DNA of 14,167 bases from Anaerolineae bacterium (GCA_018055515.1 JAGPHL010000050.1:1-14167), one strand, 5' to 3'. Positions 5,723 to 14,108 are shown, numbered from the stretch's first letter. Numbers and translations: made by a program. Notes: generated from the letters alone by a model not told the origin.

Positions 5723-7309
5723 ATGGTCAAATCTGACGTGCTGCCGTCCGGAAAGCCTCGGATCGAGCGTTTGGAGATGGTGGGCATCACCAAATGCTTC
5801 CCCGGGGTGCGCGCCAATGAGTGTGTGAACTTCGACGTTTGCGCCGGCGAGGTCCACGCGCTTTTGGGGGAGAACGGCGCGGGCAAGAGCACCCTGATGA
5901 AGGTGCTCTATGGCCTGTACCGTCCCGATGAAGGTGAAATCCGCATCAACGGTCAGCCCGTCCAGATCAACTCCCCGGTTGACGCCATACGGTTGGGGAT
6001 CGGCATGATTCACCAGCACTTCATGCTGGTCCCCTCCCTGACGGTGGCGGAAAATGTGGCTTTGGGGCTGCCCTCTTCCCGCGGGCCGCTCACGGATCTG
6101 GAGCGAGTTTCGGCGCGTGTGGTGGAGCTGGGCAAGATCTACGGTCTGCATGTGGATCCTCAAGCCCCTGTCTGGCAGCTCTCCGTGGGGCAGCAACAAC
6201 GGGTGGAAATCATCAAAGCGCTCTATCGCGGGGCAGACCTGCTGATTCTGGATGAACCGACTGCCGTCCTCACCCCCCAAGAGGTGGACGAGTTCTTCGC
6301 CATTCTCAAACAAATGGTGCACGAAGGGCACGCGGTCATCTTTATCTCGCACAAGCTGCACGAGGTGCTGGCCATCAGCGATCGGGTGACGGTGCTGCGA
6401 GATGGCCATATGGTGGGATGTCAACCGCGCGGCGAGATGACCAGGGCCGACCTGGCGCGGATGATGGTGGGCCGTGAGGTGATCCTGCAACCGGAGAAAG
6501 CCGCTGTCCCAACAGGGGAAGTGCGTCTGGCGGTACGCGATCTCTGCGCGCTGAACGACATGGGCGTCCCTGCCCTCCGGGGCGTGAATCTGGAAGTGCA
6601 TTCGGGTGAAATCCTGGGACTGGCAGGCGTCTCCGGCAATGGGCAGCGCGAGCTCGCGGAGGTCATCAATGGCCTGCGTCCCGCCACCGCAGGGCAGGTG
6701 TTCCTCGAAGGCCAGGACATCACCGGCGCGCCAACGGCGGAGCTCATCCGGCGAGGATTGGCCTATATCCCCGAAGAGCGGATGCGCGATGGCATGATTC
6801 AGGATTTCACGGTGGCAGAAAATCTGATTCTCCGCGACCATGGCCAGCGGCCTTACGCGCGCGCGGGTTTCTTCGATTTTCAAGCCATTGCCCAGAGCGC
6901 TGCAGAACGCATCCAGGCCTTTCGCATCAAAACGCCGTCCCATGAGACGCTGGCCAAGAACCTTTCGGGGGGCAATATCCAGAAGATCATTCTGGCGCGA
7001 GAGCTCTCCCGGGAACCACGGGTCATCATCGCGGCGCAGCCCACGCGCGGATTAGACATCGGGGCGACCGAATACGTCCATCAGCGACTGTTGGAAGAAC
7101 GTGCGCGGGTGTTGCAGGCGCAGCGCGAGCAAGGCGCCGCGATCCTGCTCATCTCAGAAGACCTGGACGAGATTCTGGCCCTTTCGGATCGCATTGCCGT
7201 GATCTATGAGGGCCGGATCATGGGAATTCTGGAGCGTGCGGAAGCGACGCCGGAGCGACTGGGCCTGTGGATGGCCGGTGTGACTGAAGAAGAGACGCAA
7301 AAGGTTTGA
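5723..7309 (+). CDS. Nucleoside/simple-sugar ABC transporter ATP-binding protein, two ABC domains
   Basis: This 528-residue cytoplasmic ATPase (YufO/RbsA-like) powers the importer formed with the neighbouring permeases. Domain 1 is complete. It has Walker A GENGAGKST (49-57), a Q-loop at IHQHFML (about Q98), signature LSVGQQQR (153-160), Walker B LLILDEP (173-179) and switch His210. Domain 2 is degenerate: the Walker A position reads GVSGNGQRE (302-310) with no GK[ST], the signature is LSGGNIQK (414-421), and Walker B reads VIIAAQP (434-440) without the DE pair. Loss of the second ATP site is known for this family and is not damage. The start at ATG 5723 has only a weak GAGAG upstream; an internal ATG at 5777 would cut into the domain. 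A long open frame on the opposite strand is a coding shadow. Confidence 0.95.
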   Translation: MVKSDVLPSGKPRIERLEMVGITKCFPGVRANECVNFDVCAGEVHALLGENGAGKSTLMKVLYGLYRPDEGEIRINGQPVQINSPVDAIRLGIGMIHQHFMLVPSLTVAENVALGLPSSRGPLTDLERVSARVVELGKIYGLHVDPQAPVWQLSVGQQQRVEIIKALYRGADLLILDEPTAVLTPQEVDEFFAILKQMVHEGHAVIFISHKLHEVLAISDRVTVLRDGHMVGCQPRGEMTRADLARMMVGREVILQPEKAAVPTGEVRLAVRDLCALNDMGVPALRGVNLEVHSGEILGLAGVSGNGQRELAEVINGLRPATAGQVFLEGQDITGAPTAELIRRGLAYIPEERMRDGMIQDFTVAENLILRDHGQRPYARAGFFDFQAIAQSAAERIQAFRIKTPSHETLAKNLSGGNIQKIILARELSREPRVIIAAQPTRGLDIGATEYVHQRLLEERARVLQAQREQGAAILLISEDLDEILALSDRIAVIYEGRIMGILERAEATPERLGLWMAGVTEEETQKV

Positions 7310-7314
7310 GGAGG
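7309..7314 (+). promoter_or_regulatory. Ribosome binding site for the FAD subunit gene
   Basis: AGGAGG at 7309-7314 overlaps the last base of the ATPase stop codon and lies five bases before the ATG at 7320. A second ATG at 7316 is out of frame and too close to this site, so 7320 is the start. Confidence 0.75.
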
Positions 7315-7319
7315 TATGT

Positions 7320-8171
7320 ATGTTGCGCAATGTAAAACAATATCTTCGCCCTACAACCATCGAAGAAGCGGTAACGCTGGCGCAGACCAACCCTCATGCC
7401 TGCTACCTGGGCGGCGGCGCCTGGGTCGTAGCGCAGGGTGATCCGCAGCTCGAAACGGTGGTGGACCTCCAGGGACTGGGATTGGACAAAATTGAAAGCG
7501 ACGTCGAGGGTGTGCGACTGGGCGCGCGGGTCACGCTGCAACAGCTCCTCGAGGAGGCGGCGGTTAGCGAACTGGCAGATGGGCTGCTGGCGACGGCGGC
7601 GGACTACACCCAATCGCACACGCTGCGTGAACAGGGCACGCTCGGCGGGACGTTGATCGTCGCCGGGCCGGCGGATCCCCTCACGACCGCGCTGTTGGTG
7701 CTGGACACTGACGTGCGGTATGCCGATCCGGTGTTGCACACGGCGCCGTTCACCAGTTTTGTGGCCTACCGCGACCGGCTGATCCGCACGCGCGTGCTGC
7801 TGACGGAGCTGCTGGTGAAACGTCCGCCGGTTCGCAGCGCCGCCGCCTTTGAGGGAGTAGGCCGCTCGCCCAAGGATCGGCCCATCGTGTGCGCCGCGGC
7901 CTATGTTGCTGTGGAGGAGGGCTTGCCGACGGAGGTGCGTCTGGCCCTCGGCGGCGCGGACTCCCGTCCGGTGCGCCTGCTGAAAACCGAGCATTTGCTC
8001 AAGGGGCAGTTGCTCACGGCGGCGAAAGTCACGGGAGCGCTGGCCCCGGCGCTGGCGGAGCTGCATCCGACGGCGGATTTTCTGGGGAGCGTGGAGTACC
8101 GCCTGGAGATGGCGGAAGTGCTGGGACGGCGGGCATTGCTCGCCGCATGGGAACGGGCGCGGCGGGCCTGA
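7320..8171 (+). CDS. FAD-binding subunit of a xanthine dehydrogenase / CO dehydrogenase-type molybdenum hydroxylase
   Basis: This 283-residue protein matches the medium (FAD) subunit of molybdenum hydroxylases (FAD_binding_5 plus CO_deh_flav_C; CoxM/XdhB type). In the complex, FAD passes electrons between iron-sulphur clusters and an acceptor such as NAD. The first FAD motif is YLGGGAWVVAQGDP (about 29-42). The second is REQGTLGGTLIVAGPADP (103-120), close to the family pattern RNxGTxGGN. The C-terminal domain ends with GSVEYRLEMAEVLGRRAL (about 256-273), which is typical of the family. It starts ten bases after the ATPase gene and is surely co-transcribed with it, suggesting that imported purines are oxidised. 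No 2Fe-2S or molybdopterin subunit is encoded within the window, and this is the last gene before the convergent junction. Confidence 0.87.
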   Translation: MLRNVKQYLRPTTIEEAVTLAQTNPHACYLGGGAWVVAQGDPQLETVVDLQGLGLDKIESDVEGVRLGARVTLQQLLEEAAVSELADGLLATAADYTQSHTLREQGTLGGTLIVAGPADPLTTALLVLDTDVRYADPVLHTAPFTSFVAYRDRLIRTRVLLTELLVKRPPVRSAAAFEGVGRSPKDRPIVCAAAYVAVEEGLPTEVRLALGGADSRPVRLLKTEHLLKGQLLTAAKVTGALAPALAELHPTADFLGSVEYRLEMAEVLGRRALLAAWERARRA

Positions 8172-8199
8172 GCCGGCACGCTTTTGTTGTGGACATTCG

Positions 8200-8225
8200 A
8201 CTGGGGGCCGTTGCTGGCCCCCAGT
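8200..8225. terminator. Probable bidirectional terminator between converging operons
   Basis: ACTGGGGGCC (8200-8209) and GGCCCCCAGT (8216-8225) form a perfect 10-bp stem with a six-base loop. It lies 29 bases after the FAD subunit stop and 24 bases from the YitT-family stop on the other strand. The T-run is weak on both sides (TTGT on plus). Location between convergent stops and stem strength are the main support. Confidence 0.7.
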
Positions 8226-8248
8226 TTGTCATCGTAGAGGCACCCTGT

Positions 8249-9136
8249 TCAGGCCGCTTTGACGGGGTTGAAGCCTTCCCCTAAGACCTCGTGGGCCTCG
8301 GAGACGACCACAAAGGCGTGCGGATCAATCTCCGAAATGAGCCGCTTGAGCAGCGTGACCTGCGAGCGCGTCACGACGACGTAGAGCGCCGGCTGGGGGT
8401 TTTGGGTGTAGCCCCCCCGTGCTTCGAGGATTGTCACGCCGCGCCCGAGCTGCGTGAAAATGGCCTGGCTGATTTCCTGGCTGCGCTGGGAGATGATGAT
8501 CGCGGCGCGCGCGTAGCCCGCGCCTTCCTGCACGGTGTCCACGACGCGACCGGAGACGTAATTGACGATCAGCGCGTAGAGCACCGGCACGATGCCCACG
8601 ACGAAGGCGGCGGCCAGCAGAATGGCGGTGTTGACCATGATGAAGACGTTGCCGAAAGCGATGCCGCGATAGCGGCTGAGCAATTGGGCGATGATGTCAG
8701 TGCCGCCGGTGGTGCCGCTGCCACGCAGCACCAGGCCGATGCCGATGCCATCGAGCAGCCCGCCGAAAAGGGTGTAGAGCAACGGCTCGACCTGGACGGG
8801 CGGCAGCACGCGGCTGAGTCCATCAATGCCGAGGGTGAGCACCAGCACGGCATAAATCGTGCGCATGAAGAAACGCCAGCCGCCGCCCCAGCGAATGCCC
8901 GCCAGGATCAAGGGGATGTTGATGAGCAAGGTGACCAGGCCGATGGGCCAGCCCCACAGATAATGCGCCAACATCCCGATGCCGGTGATGCCGGTAGAAA
9001 TCACGTTGTTCGGCTCCAAGAACAGCGGCACATTCGCGGCGACGATCAGCGCGCCGAGGGTGATCATGCCATAATCCTGGATTGCCTGCCATATCCTGAG
9101 CATTCGTGGTGATGAGGGGGAGGGTGTCTTAGCCAT
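8249..9136 (-). CDS. YitT-family membrane protein with C-terminal DUF2179 domain
   Basis: This 295-residue protein has the standard YitT architecture. Five or so membrane segments span about residues 23-195, followed by a soluble DUF2179 domain (about 207-285). Markers are EPNNVISTGITGIGML (41-56) and the family hallmark GSGTTGGTDIIAQL (139-152). The tail contains GRGVTILEARGGYT and a strand reading ALYVVVTR, as expected of DUF2179. The function of the family is poorly known, and transport or efflux has been suggested for some members. The chosen start is ATG at 9136; only a weak AAGG lies upstream, and an internal Met at residue 12 is an alternative. It follows the CAP gene by 128 bases, so it may have its own promoter or be read through from the upstream operon. 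Confidence 0.9.
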   Translation of the reverse strand: MAKTPSPSSPRMLRIWQAIQDYGMITLGALIVAANVPLFLEPNNVISTGITGIGMLAHYLWGWPIGLVTLLINIPLILAGIRWGGGWRFFMRTIYAVLVLTLGIDGLSRVLPPVQVEPLLYTLFGGLLDGIGIGLVLRGSGTTGGTDIIAQLLSRYRGIAFGNVFIMVNTAILLAAAFVVGIVPVLYALIVNYVSGRVVDTVQEGAGYARAAIIISQRSQEISQAIFTQLGRGVTILEARGGYTQNPQPALYVVVTRSQVTLLKRLISEIDPHAFVVVSEAHEVLGEGFNPVKAA

Positions 9137-9184
9137 GGCGCCTTCGCTTTATCTTTATGTCTCGCTTCTTATTGGATGAATCGG

Positions 9185-9241
9185 GTCCCTGTTCAGCCGT
9201 TGCCAAAAAACAGGGAACTTTCGCAGTGCCCGGCGCGCCGG
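9185..9241. repeat. Two inverted repeats in the gap between the CAP gene and the YitT gene
   Basis: CCCGGCGCGCCGGG (9228-9241) is a perfect 14-base palindrome. TCCCTGTT (9185-9192) pairs with AACAGGGA (9208-9215) across a 15-base loop that includes most of a T6 run on the minus strand. Downstream of the CAP gene they could form a weak transcription stop, but hairpin and T-run are not arranged as a classical terminator. Confidence 0.3.
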
Positions 9242-9264
9242 GGGGCGCCGGCTGATGCCCCGCG

Positions 9265-10395
9265 CTATTTGCGCCGCAGGAAGGTCGCCACTCCCAGAAG
9301 CAGCGCGATCCCTTGCAGCAGGACAACGCTCACGAGAGGCCAGTCCACGGGACGGCGCTCGCTGACGAGGGCGGCGACCGGCGTGGGCGTGAGGGCCGGC
9401 GTGCTGAGGGGCTCGGCCGTGGGCGCGGGGGTGGACGTCGCCACAGCGAGCGTGGGTATGGGCGTTGGTGGCGCGGTGACCACGGGTGTCTCCATCACCG
9501 GCGGCTCGTCGGTAGGAACCGTCGTCGCTTCCACAGTAGGCTCTGGCGGCGGCGTCACTTCCTGATGGGGAACGGTGGGCGCCAGCGGTTCACCCTCGCC
9601 GGGCGCGGTCAGCTGGATGGTGTCCTGGCTGATGGTGGTGCGGCCGGCGCCATCCCGGAATTCAACGTAGACGGCATAATCGCCGGGCGTGTCATTGGAG
9701 AAGACCCACGGCAGGAGCGGTTCCCACGGTTGCCATGGAGCATCCTCCAGGTTGGGCGTCTCTCCCAGCCGCACTTCGATGGCCTGGCCGATCCAGCGTC
9801 CCTCGCCTAGGGGCACCGCCTCCTCGTTCGTGAGGTGAATGACCACCTGGGGCCGATCGGTAGTCTCGGCGCCTTCGTTGATGAACACCGGCAGCACGCC
9901 AGGCCGCGAGCCGAAGCTGATCACGAAATAATGCAGGTTCTGGCTCTCCGCATAGCCCACGCCAACCTCGCGGTAGCGTGGATCCACAAAAGCGCTCCAT
10001 TGGGCGGCGTCATTGTGGAACCAGTCCAAGGCGTTCTCAGCGTTTCCCAGGCCCACCCAGAAGGTCTCGTAGACCAGCAGGCCATCGTTCCAGGCGCGGT
10101 AGCCGGCCTCGCGGATGCGCTGACGATAGGTAGAGCCGTCGGAGCCGGTGCTGTCAATGAGGTTGTGAGCAGCTAGATCGTCGGCGTGACGTTGGGCCGC
10201 CTGTGCAAGCAGCGTGGACCAGCTCAGCGGGGCGAGTCCCTCCGCGAGCCGCGCCTGATTGAGCCGGCCGGCAAAATCGCGTGTCGGTTCACTCTGCAGG
10301 GCCGCTGGTTGGGCGGCGCCAAAGAGAAGCGCCAGCAGCGAGCACAACGCGAGCGCGCGGCTCCAGCGGGAAGAGCGCGAGAAGTATCGTTTCAC
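9265..10395 (-). CDS. Secreted CAP (SCP/PR1)-domain protein with Pro/Thr-rich stalk and C-terminal membrane anchor
   Basis: This 376-residue protein has a basic N-terminus and signal peptide (about 1-33). A CAP domain (about 38-165) includes AAQRHADDLAAHNLI (66-80, with H70 and H77), YETFWVG (with E110), WFHNDAAQW and REVGVGYAE. H70 and E110 fit conserved cavity residues of bacterial CAP proteins. The last expected histidine position is less clear. A beta-rich segment (about 165-265) precedes a long stalk full of P, T and E (about 268-345). One C-terminal membrane helix ending in RRK follows, so the protein is probably displayed on the cell surface. There is no LPXTG motif. The start codon is GTG at 10395, which overlaps the upstream stop as GTGA; the nearby ATG is out of frame. 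The molecular role is unknown. Confidence 0.87.
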   Translation of the reverse strand: MKRYFSRSSRWSRALALCSLLALLFGAAQPAALQSEPTRDFAGRLNQARLAEGLAPLSWSTLLAQAAQRHADDLAAHNLIDSTGSDGSTYRQRIREAGYRAWNDGLLVYETFWVGLGNAENALDWFHNDAAQWSAFVDPRYREVGVGYAESQNLHYFVISFGSRPGVLPVFINEGAETTDRPQVVIHLTNEEAVPLGEGRWIGQAIEVRLGETPNLEDAPWQPWEPLLPWVFSNDTPGDYAVYVEFRDGAGRTTISQDTIQLTAPGEGEPLAPTVPHQEVTPPPEPTVEATTVPTDEPPVMETPVVTAPPTPIPTLAVATSTPAPTAEPLSTPALTPTPVAALVSERRPVDWPLVSVVLLQGIALLLGVATFLRRK

Positions 10396-11189
10396 AAGTC
10401 ATCCCCCTGCAATTTCAGGTAAGCCTCGAGGAGGCCTGGTGTCGCTGCGAGCACGAGATCGGGATGCGCAAGAGTCCACGGCGCGCCGTCGAGTGTGGCG
10501 GCGACGGCGCCGGCCTCTTGCGCGATGAGGACGCCGGCCGCCATGTCCCACGGTCCCAGCACCCGCGCCAGGTACAGATCGAACCAGCCCGCGGCGACAT
10601 AGGCCATGTTGAGGGCCGCCGCTCCCAGGACGCGCATCGTGCGGGCCTCCACCATCAATTTCCCGGCGCGCTGCCACAATTCCTGCCGCGGCCGGGGTTT
10701 TCGGGGCCAATCGACGGCGAAGGTAGCATCCGCCAGCGTGGTGACGCCGGAGCTGTGAAGCGGCGCGCCGTTCAGGGCCGCTCCCGCGCCGCGCGCTGCC
10801 GTGAACAAAAAGTCGCGCAGCGGGTCGTAGATGACGCCGACGACCGGCGCGCCATCTTGGGCGACCGCCAGCGACACGCAAAAGTTGGGATTGTGGTGGG
10901 CGAAATTGGTGGTGCCGTCGAGGGGATCCACCAGCCAGCGGGTGGAAGCGGCTTCAGCGTCGGCGCCGGCCTCCTCGGAGGTGATGGCATGGCTGGGGAA
11001 GGTGGCGCGCAGACGGGCCAGGATGAGCTCTTCAGCCGCCAGGTCGGCGGCGGTGACGATGTCGCGGTAGCCTTTGCTGTGGACGGCGACGCCGCTGTGC
11101 CAGTGCGCTTTGAGCTGCGCGCCTGCCTCACGGGCGATTTCCGCCGCCGCGCTCAGCCAGGAAGGATACGCTTCGGGGGTCAGTGTCAT
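10392..11189 (-). CDS. Inositol monophosphatase family phosphatase
   Basis: This 265-residue protein has the usual length and the metal-site motifs of the IMPase/SuhB/CysQ superfamily. These are SEEAG (71-75, metal-binding Glu), DPLDGTTNF (88-96, the DPxDGTxN motif), and GPWDMAAG (212-219, the WDxAAG motif that holds the third metal ligand). DIVTAADLAAE (43-53) is the expected N-terminal Asp-rich helix. It is a Mg-dependent, Li-sensitive type of phosphomonoesterase in the cytoplasm. The substrate could be inositol phosphate, a sugar phosphate, histidinol phosphate or PAP; the sequence alone does not separate these. The ATG at 11189 overlaps the stop of the solute-binding lipoprotein, and its own stop overlaps the GTG of the CAP gene. 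It therefore sits in the middle of a tightly coupled envelope operon. Confidence 0.92.
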   Translation of the reverse strand: MTLTPEAYPSWLSAAAEIAREAGAQLKAHWHSGVAVHSKGYRDIVTAADLAAEELILARLRATFPSHAITSEEAGADAEAASTRWLVDPLDGTTNFAHHNPNFCVSLAVAQDGAPVVGVIYDPLRDFLFTAARGAGAALNGAPLHSSGVTTLADATFAVDWPRKPRPRQELWQRAGKLMVEARTMRVLGAAALNMAYVAAGWFDLYLARVLGPWDMAAGVLIAQEAGAVAATLDGAPWTLAHPDLVLAATPGLLEAYLKLQGDDL

Positions 11190-12457
11190 GGCGCCAGCTC
11201 CCTGTTACAACTGTCCACGGCCTCTTGCAGGGCTTCGTGGGCGGGCAGCTCGGTGTTCAAGGCGGTGAGGGCTTGAACCAGCGCGGCGCGACAGGTCGCG
11301 CCATACGCCTGAGCGGGCCATACCGTCCAGGCCCCATTGGCGGCGACTTCCTGGGTCAGCTCCAATAGCGCGCGCTCGATCCCGGCCTCCGCCGGTAAGG
11401 CGGCGAGTTGCGCCGCGATGCTGTTGGCGCGCACGGGCAGGTAGTGCGTTTTCGCCGTCCAGAGGGCCTGCGCCTCGGGCTGAAGCAGCCAGTCCAGGAC
11501 AACCCCCGCTGCGGGGTGTTGCGGCTCGGCGGTCCGCGTGGCAAAGATTCCCACCCCGTACCAGAGCGTCGCCCCCGGCCCCGTTGGGCCGGGCAGGCGC
11601 GTCACTCCCAAGGTGAAGTTGCTTTCGGCGGCCACGGCGGCTTGGATTTCGCGCCGGTTGAGGCTGGATTCGATTAGCATGGCCATGGCGCTGTCGCCGA
11701 ATTGGGTGATGCCTTCAGCCGGCAGGGCAAAGGTACGGATGCACGCCGCGCGTAAGCCCTCCTTAACGATGGCGCCGAGCCGGGCGCCGGCAGGATCGTC
11801 GAAATGATAATAGCCGTCCTCCCCGATCAGGGAAGCTTCTCCGGCGGCGAGCAACGCCAGCAACACTCCCGGTTGGCTGGGCAACCCCAGTCCCACCTGG
11901 CCGCTGGCGAGGTCGGTAGCGCGGCAGGTGCTGAGATGCAGGTCTTCCAGGATGGCGGTCGCGGGGGTATAGCCGATGTCGCGGAGCCAGTTGTCGTTGG
12001 TGTAGAGCACGTAAGTCGCCAGACCCAGCGGCAACGCCTGGAGGGTTCCTTTCACGGTGAAAAGCGCCCGGCCCATGGGCAGCAGATCCGCCGGGATGTC
12101 GGCGGGGGCGAGGGCCGTCAGCCCCTGGGCCGCATAGGCGGGCACCTCGTCGGCCATGGCAATGACCAGGTCGGGACGTTGGTCGGGGGAGGTCGTTGGC
12201 AGCAGGGCCGGCAGATCCGCGTGGTATTCGATGACGAGCGTGATGCCGGCAGGGCGTTCGGCGTTGAAGCGATCGCCGAGCGCCAGCAGCGCCTCCTGTC
12301 GGGCGTCGGTGAACCCATGCCAGAGGACGACGATCTCGCCGCTGGCGGGGGTCGGGCCGGGCGTCAAGGGCGCCCCACAGCCGCTCAGCAGGCCGAGCAA
12401 GAGCCAGCATCCCAGAATGCGGGCGTCATTGCGGTTGAATTTCGGGAGGATGTTCAT
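11186..12457 (-). CDS. Extracellular solute-binding lipoprotein (family 1-like), orphan
   Basis: This 423-residue protein resembles sugar-type ABC binding proteins (SBP_bac_1/UgpB-like). A lipoprotein signal runs to the lipobox LSGC with Cys27, followed by a Pro/Thr-rich linker. The mature protein begins with the typical strand IVVLWHGFTDARQEAL. Further on come PDLVIAMADEVPAYAAQG, LPLGLATYVLYTNDNWLRD and LLQPEAQALWTAKTHYLPVR, all in the order expected of this family. Four cysteines in the mature region could form disulphides. No permease or ATPase gene adjoins it. It lies between the flippase and the phosphatase with four-base overlaps on both sides. It may share a distant permease, or it may have been recruited as a sensor or envelope component. 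Confidence 0.85.
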   Translation of the reverse strand: MNILPKFNRNDARILGCWLLLGLLSGCGAPLTPGPTPASGEIVVLWHGFTDARQEALLALGDRFNAERPAGITLVIEYHADLPALLPTTSPDQRPDLVIAMADEVPAYAAQGLTALAPADIPADLLPMGRALFTVKGTLQALPLGLATYVLYTNDNWLRDIGYTPATAILEDLHLSTCRATDLASGQVGLGLPSQPGVLLALLAAGEASLIGEDGYYHFDDPAGARLGAIVKEGLRAACIRTFALPAEGITQFGDSAMAMLIESSLNRREIQAAVAAESNFTLGVTRLPGPTGPGATLWYGVGIFATRTAEPQHPAAGVVLDWLLQPEAQALWTAKTHYLPVRANSIAAQLAALPAEAGIERALLELTQEVAANGAWTVWPAQAYGATCRAALVQALTALNTELPAHEALQEAVDSCNRELAP

Positions 12458-14097
12458 ACGTCAGTCTCTTCCGTTGGAGCTTCGGCGGGCGGATGGGCCT
12501 GGGGAGGCGAGCTGTTGTGCCGTCCACCGTAGCGCGCTATGACCTGTTCCAGCAGCTGCAGTTCTTCGACGCCGGCGCGGCGCAGCAGCCACAGATAGAG
12601 GATCAGGCTGAGGCCCCCCGCAAAAATGAGCTGGCTGAGCGCTCCCATGAAGCCTTCCGGGCCGAAGCGGCCCACCAGGGCGGCGAGTCCCGCCGCAAGG
12701 GGCAGGATGGCGAGCGCGGCGAGCGCGGCGATGCCGGTAGTACGCCGGGCCTCCGCAATTAGCTGTGTGCTGACATGGCGATTAAAGAGGTAGAACATGC
12801 ACAGCGCATGGAGGGTGAGCTTCAGGGAATTCGCCAGAATGAGGTTGCCCAGGGTCAGTTCTCCCATCCGCGTGAGGGTGAGGACCAGGATAGTGAAGAA
12901 AGCCGTCGTGCCCACACCGACCAGCGCCGGGGTCCAGGTGTTTTTGCGGGCGTAGAAGGCGAAAATGAGGGGTTGATCCAGGGCGGCGAAGATCAGGCCC
13001 GGCAGGTTGTAGCGCAGGGCATTGCCTACGGCCACAGTGTCGGCGGGCATGAAGTTGCCCCGCTGGAACAGGAGGGCGACTACCGGCTCGGCGAGGACGA
13101 GCAGCAATGCCGTCACGGGCAGGACCAGCACGAACACCAGGCGGATTCCCTGCGCCAGCGTGGCGCTGAAGCGCTGCTCGTCGGCCCCGGCAGCGAAGCG
13201 CGACAGCGTGGGGAGGATGGCGACCGAAACGGCAGTGACGACCATCCCTAGCGGGAACTGGATAATGGTGGCGGCGTACTTCATCCAGGCGATGCCGCTG
13301 ACGGCAATGTGCGAGGCGAGGTTGAAGCTCAGCGCCACCGCGGCCTGATCCACGATGAGGCCCAGGCCGATGGGCAGGTAGAGACGTCCGATCATCGGCA
13401 GGGCCGGATGTCCACGCAGGGGGTTCACCGGGCGCAGGGCGGCGTCGCGCAAGGCGGGCCACTGAAACAGCACCTGCGCGATGCTGGAGACCAGGAGTCC
13501 CAGTGCGAGGCTGCGCGATTCCAGGCGCGTCCGTCCCAGCAGGATGACGGTGAGCACCATCACGGCGTTGGAGAGGGTGCCCAGGAAAGCGGGACGGTTG
13601 AAGCGCTGCAAGGCGTAGAGGGCGGCGGTGAGCAGCCCGGAGAGATTCAGAAAGATGATCGCCGGCGTGGTGATGCGGATCATCTGTGTGGCGAGATCCA
13701 GATAAGCGGGCGGCAGTCCGCCACTGAGCAGGCGCGCTACGGCCGGGGCGGCGATTTCGATGATCAGGACGAGGGCGCTCAGGCAGAGCGCCAGGAGCGA
13801 GAGCAGCAGGCTGAGCAGCTGCCAGAGTTCGCTGCGACGCTGCGGGGGGGCATAATCGGAGAAGACCGGCACCAGCGAGGAGCTCAACATGCCGCCGGTG
13901 AGCAGATCGTAGAGCATGGTGGGGACCTGCGCCGCCACATCGAAGGCGCTGACGGCGCCGCCGGCGCCGAAATAATAGGATTTGACTACGTCACGGGCGA
14001 GTCCCAGGACCCGACTGGTGACATTTCCCACGGAGATCAGCGCCGCGGCGTGCGTGATCCGTTCGGCCTCTCCTGTAACCATCGCTTGCTCTTCCAT
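12454..14097 (-). CDS. murJ: MurJ/MviN-like lipid II flippase
   Basis: This 547-residue protein is an integral membrane member of the MOP exporter superfamily and is predicted to flip lipid-linked peptidoglycan precursor across the membrane. The N-terminus carries the MurJ pattern TSRVLGLARDVV, FGAGGAVSAFDVA and LTGGMLSSSLVPVFSDY. A middle block reads MKYAATIIQFPLGMVVTAV and ends in ILPTLSRF, also MurJ-like. About 14 hydrophobic segments are followed by a 45-residue polar, Pro-rich tail, making it slightly longer than the E. coli protein (511). The ATG at 14097 gives the longest frame. The ATG at 14082 has a GGAAGAG site six bases upstream and sits better behind the predicted promoter, so it may be the true start. 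A Wzx-type polysaccharide flippase is the main alternative. Confidence 0.9.
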   Translation of the reverse strand: MEEQAMVTGEAERITHAAALISVGNVTSRVLGLARDVVKSYYFGAGGAVSAFDVAAQVPTMLYDLLTGGMLSSSLVPVFSDYAPPQRRSELWQLLSLLLSLLALCLSALVLIIEIAAPAVARLLSGGLPPAYLDLATQMIRITTPAIIFLNLSGLLTAALYALQRFNRPAFLGTLSNAVMVLTVILLGRTRLESRSLALGLLVSSIAQVLFQWPALRDAALRPVNPLRGHPALPMIGRLYLPIGLGLIVDQAAVALSFNLASHIAVSGIAWMKYAATIIQFPLGMVVTAVSVAILPTLSRFAAGADEQRFSATLAQGIRLVFVLVLPVTALLLVLAEPVVALLFQRGNFMPADTVAVGNALRYNLPGLIFAALDQPLIFAFYARKNTWTPALVGVGTTAFFTILVLTLTRMGELTLGNLILANSLKLTLHALCMFYLFNRHVSTQLIAEARRTTGIAALAALAILPLAAGLAALVGRFGPEGFMGALSQLIFAGGLSLILYLWLLRRAGVEELQLLEQVIARYGGRHNSSPPQAHPPAEAPTEETDV

Positions 14098-14108
14098 AAC
14101 ATTGAGGC

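Noticed and set aside
4613..6943. A 776-codon open frame on the minus strand opposite the BMP lipoprotein and ATPase genes
   Set aside because: Its product is rich in His, Arg, Asp and Gln without any domain pattern, as expected of an antisense shadow of high-GC coding DNA. Both genes on the plus strand are unmistakable.
5723..7309. Missing Walker A lysine and Walker B acidic pair in the second ATPase domain as a sign of decay
   Set aside because: A degenerate second nucleotide site is normal in this family of sugar/nucleoside ABC ATPases, and the rest of the gene is intact.
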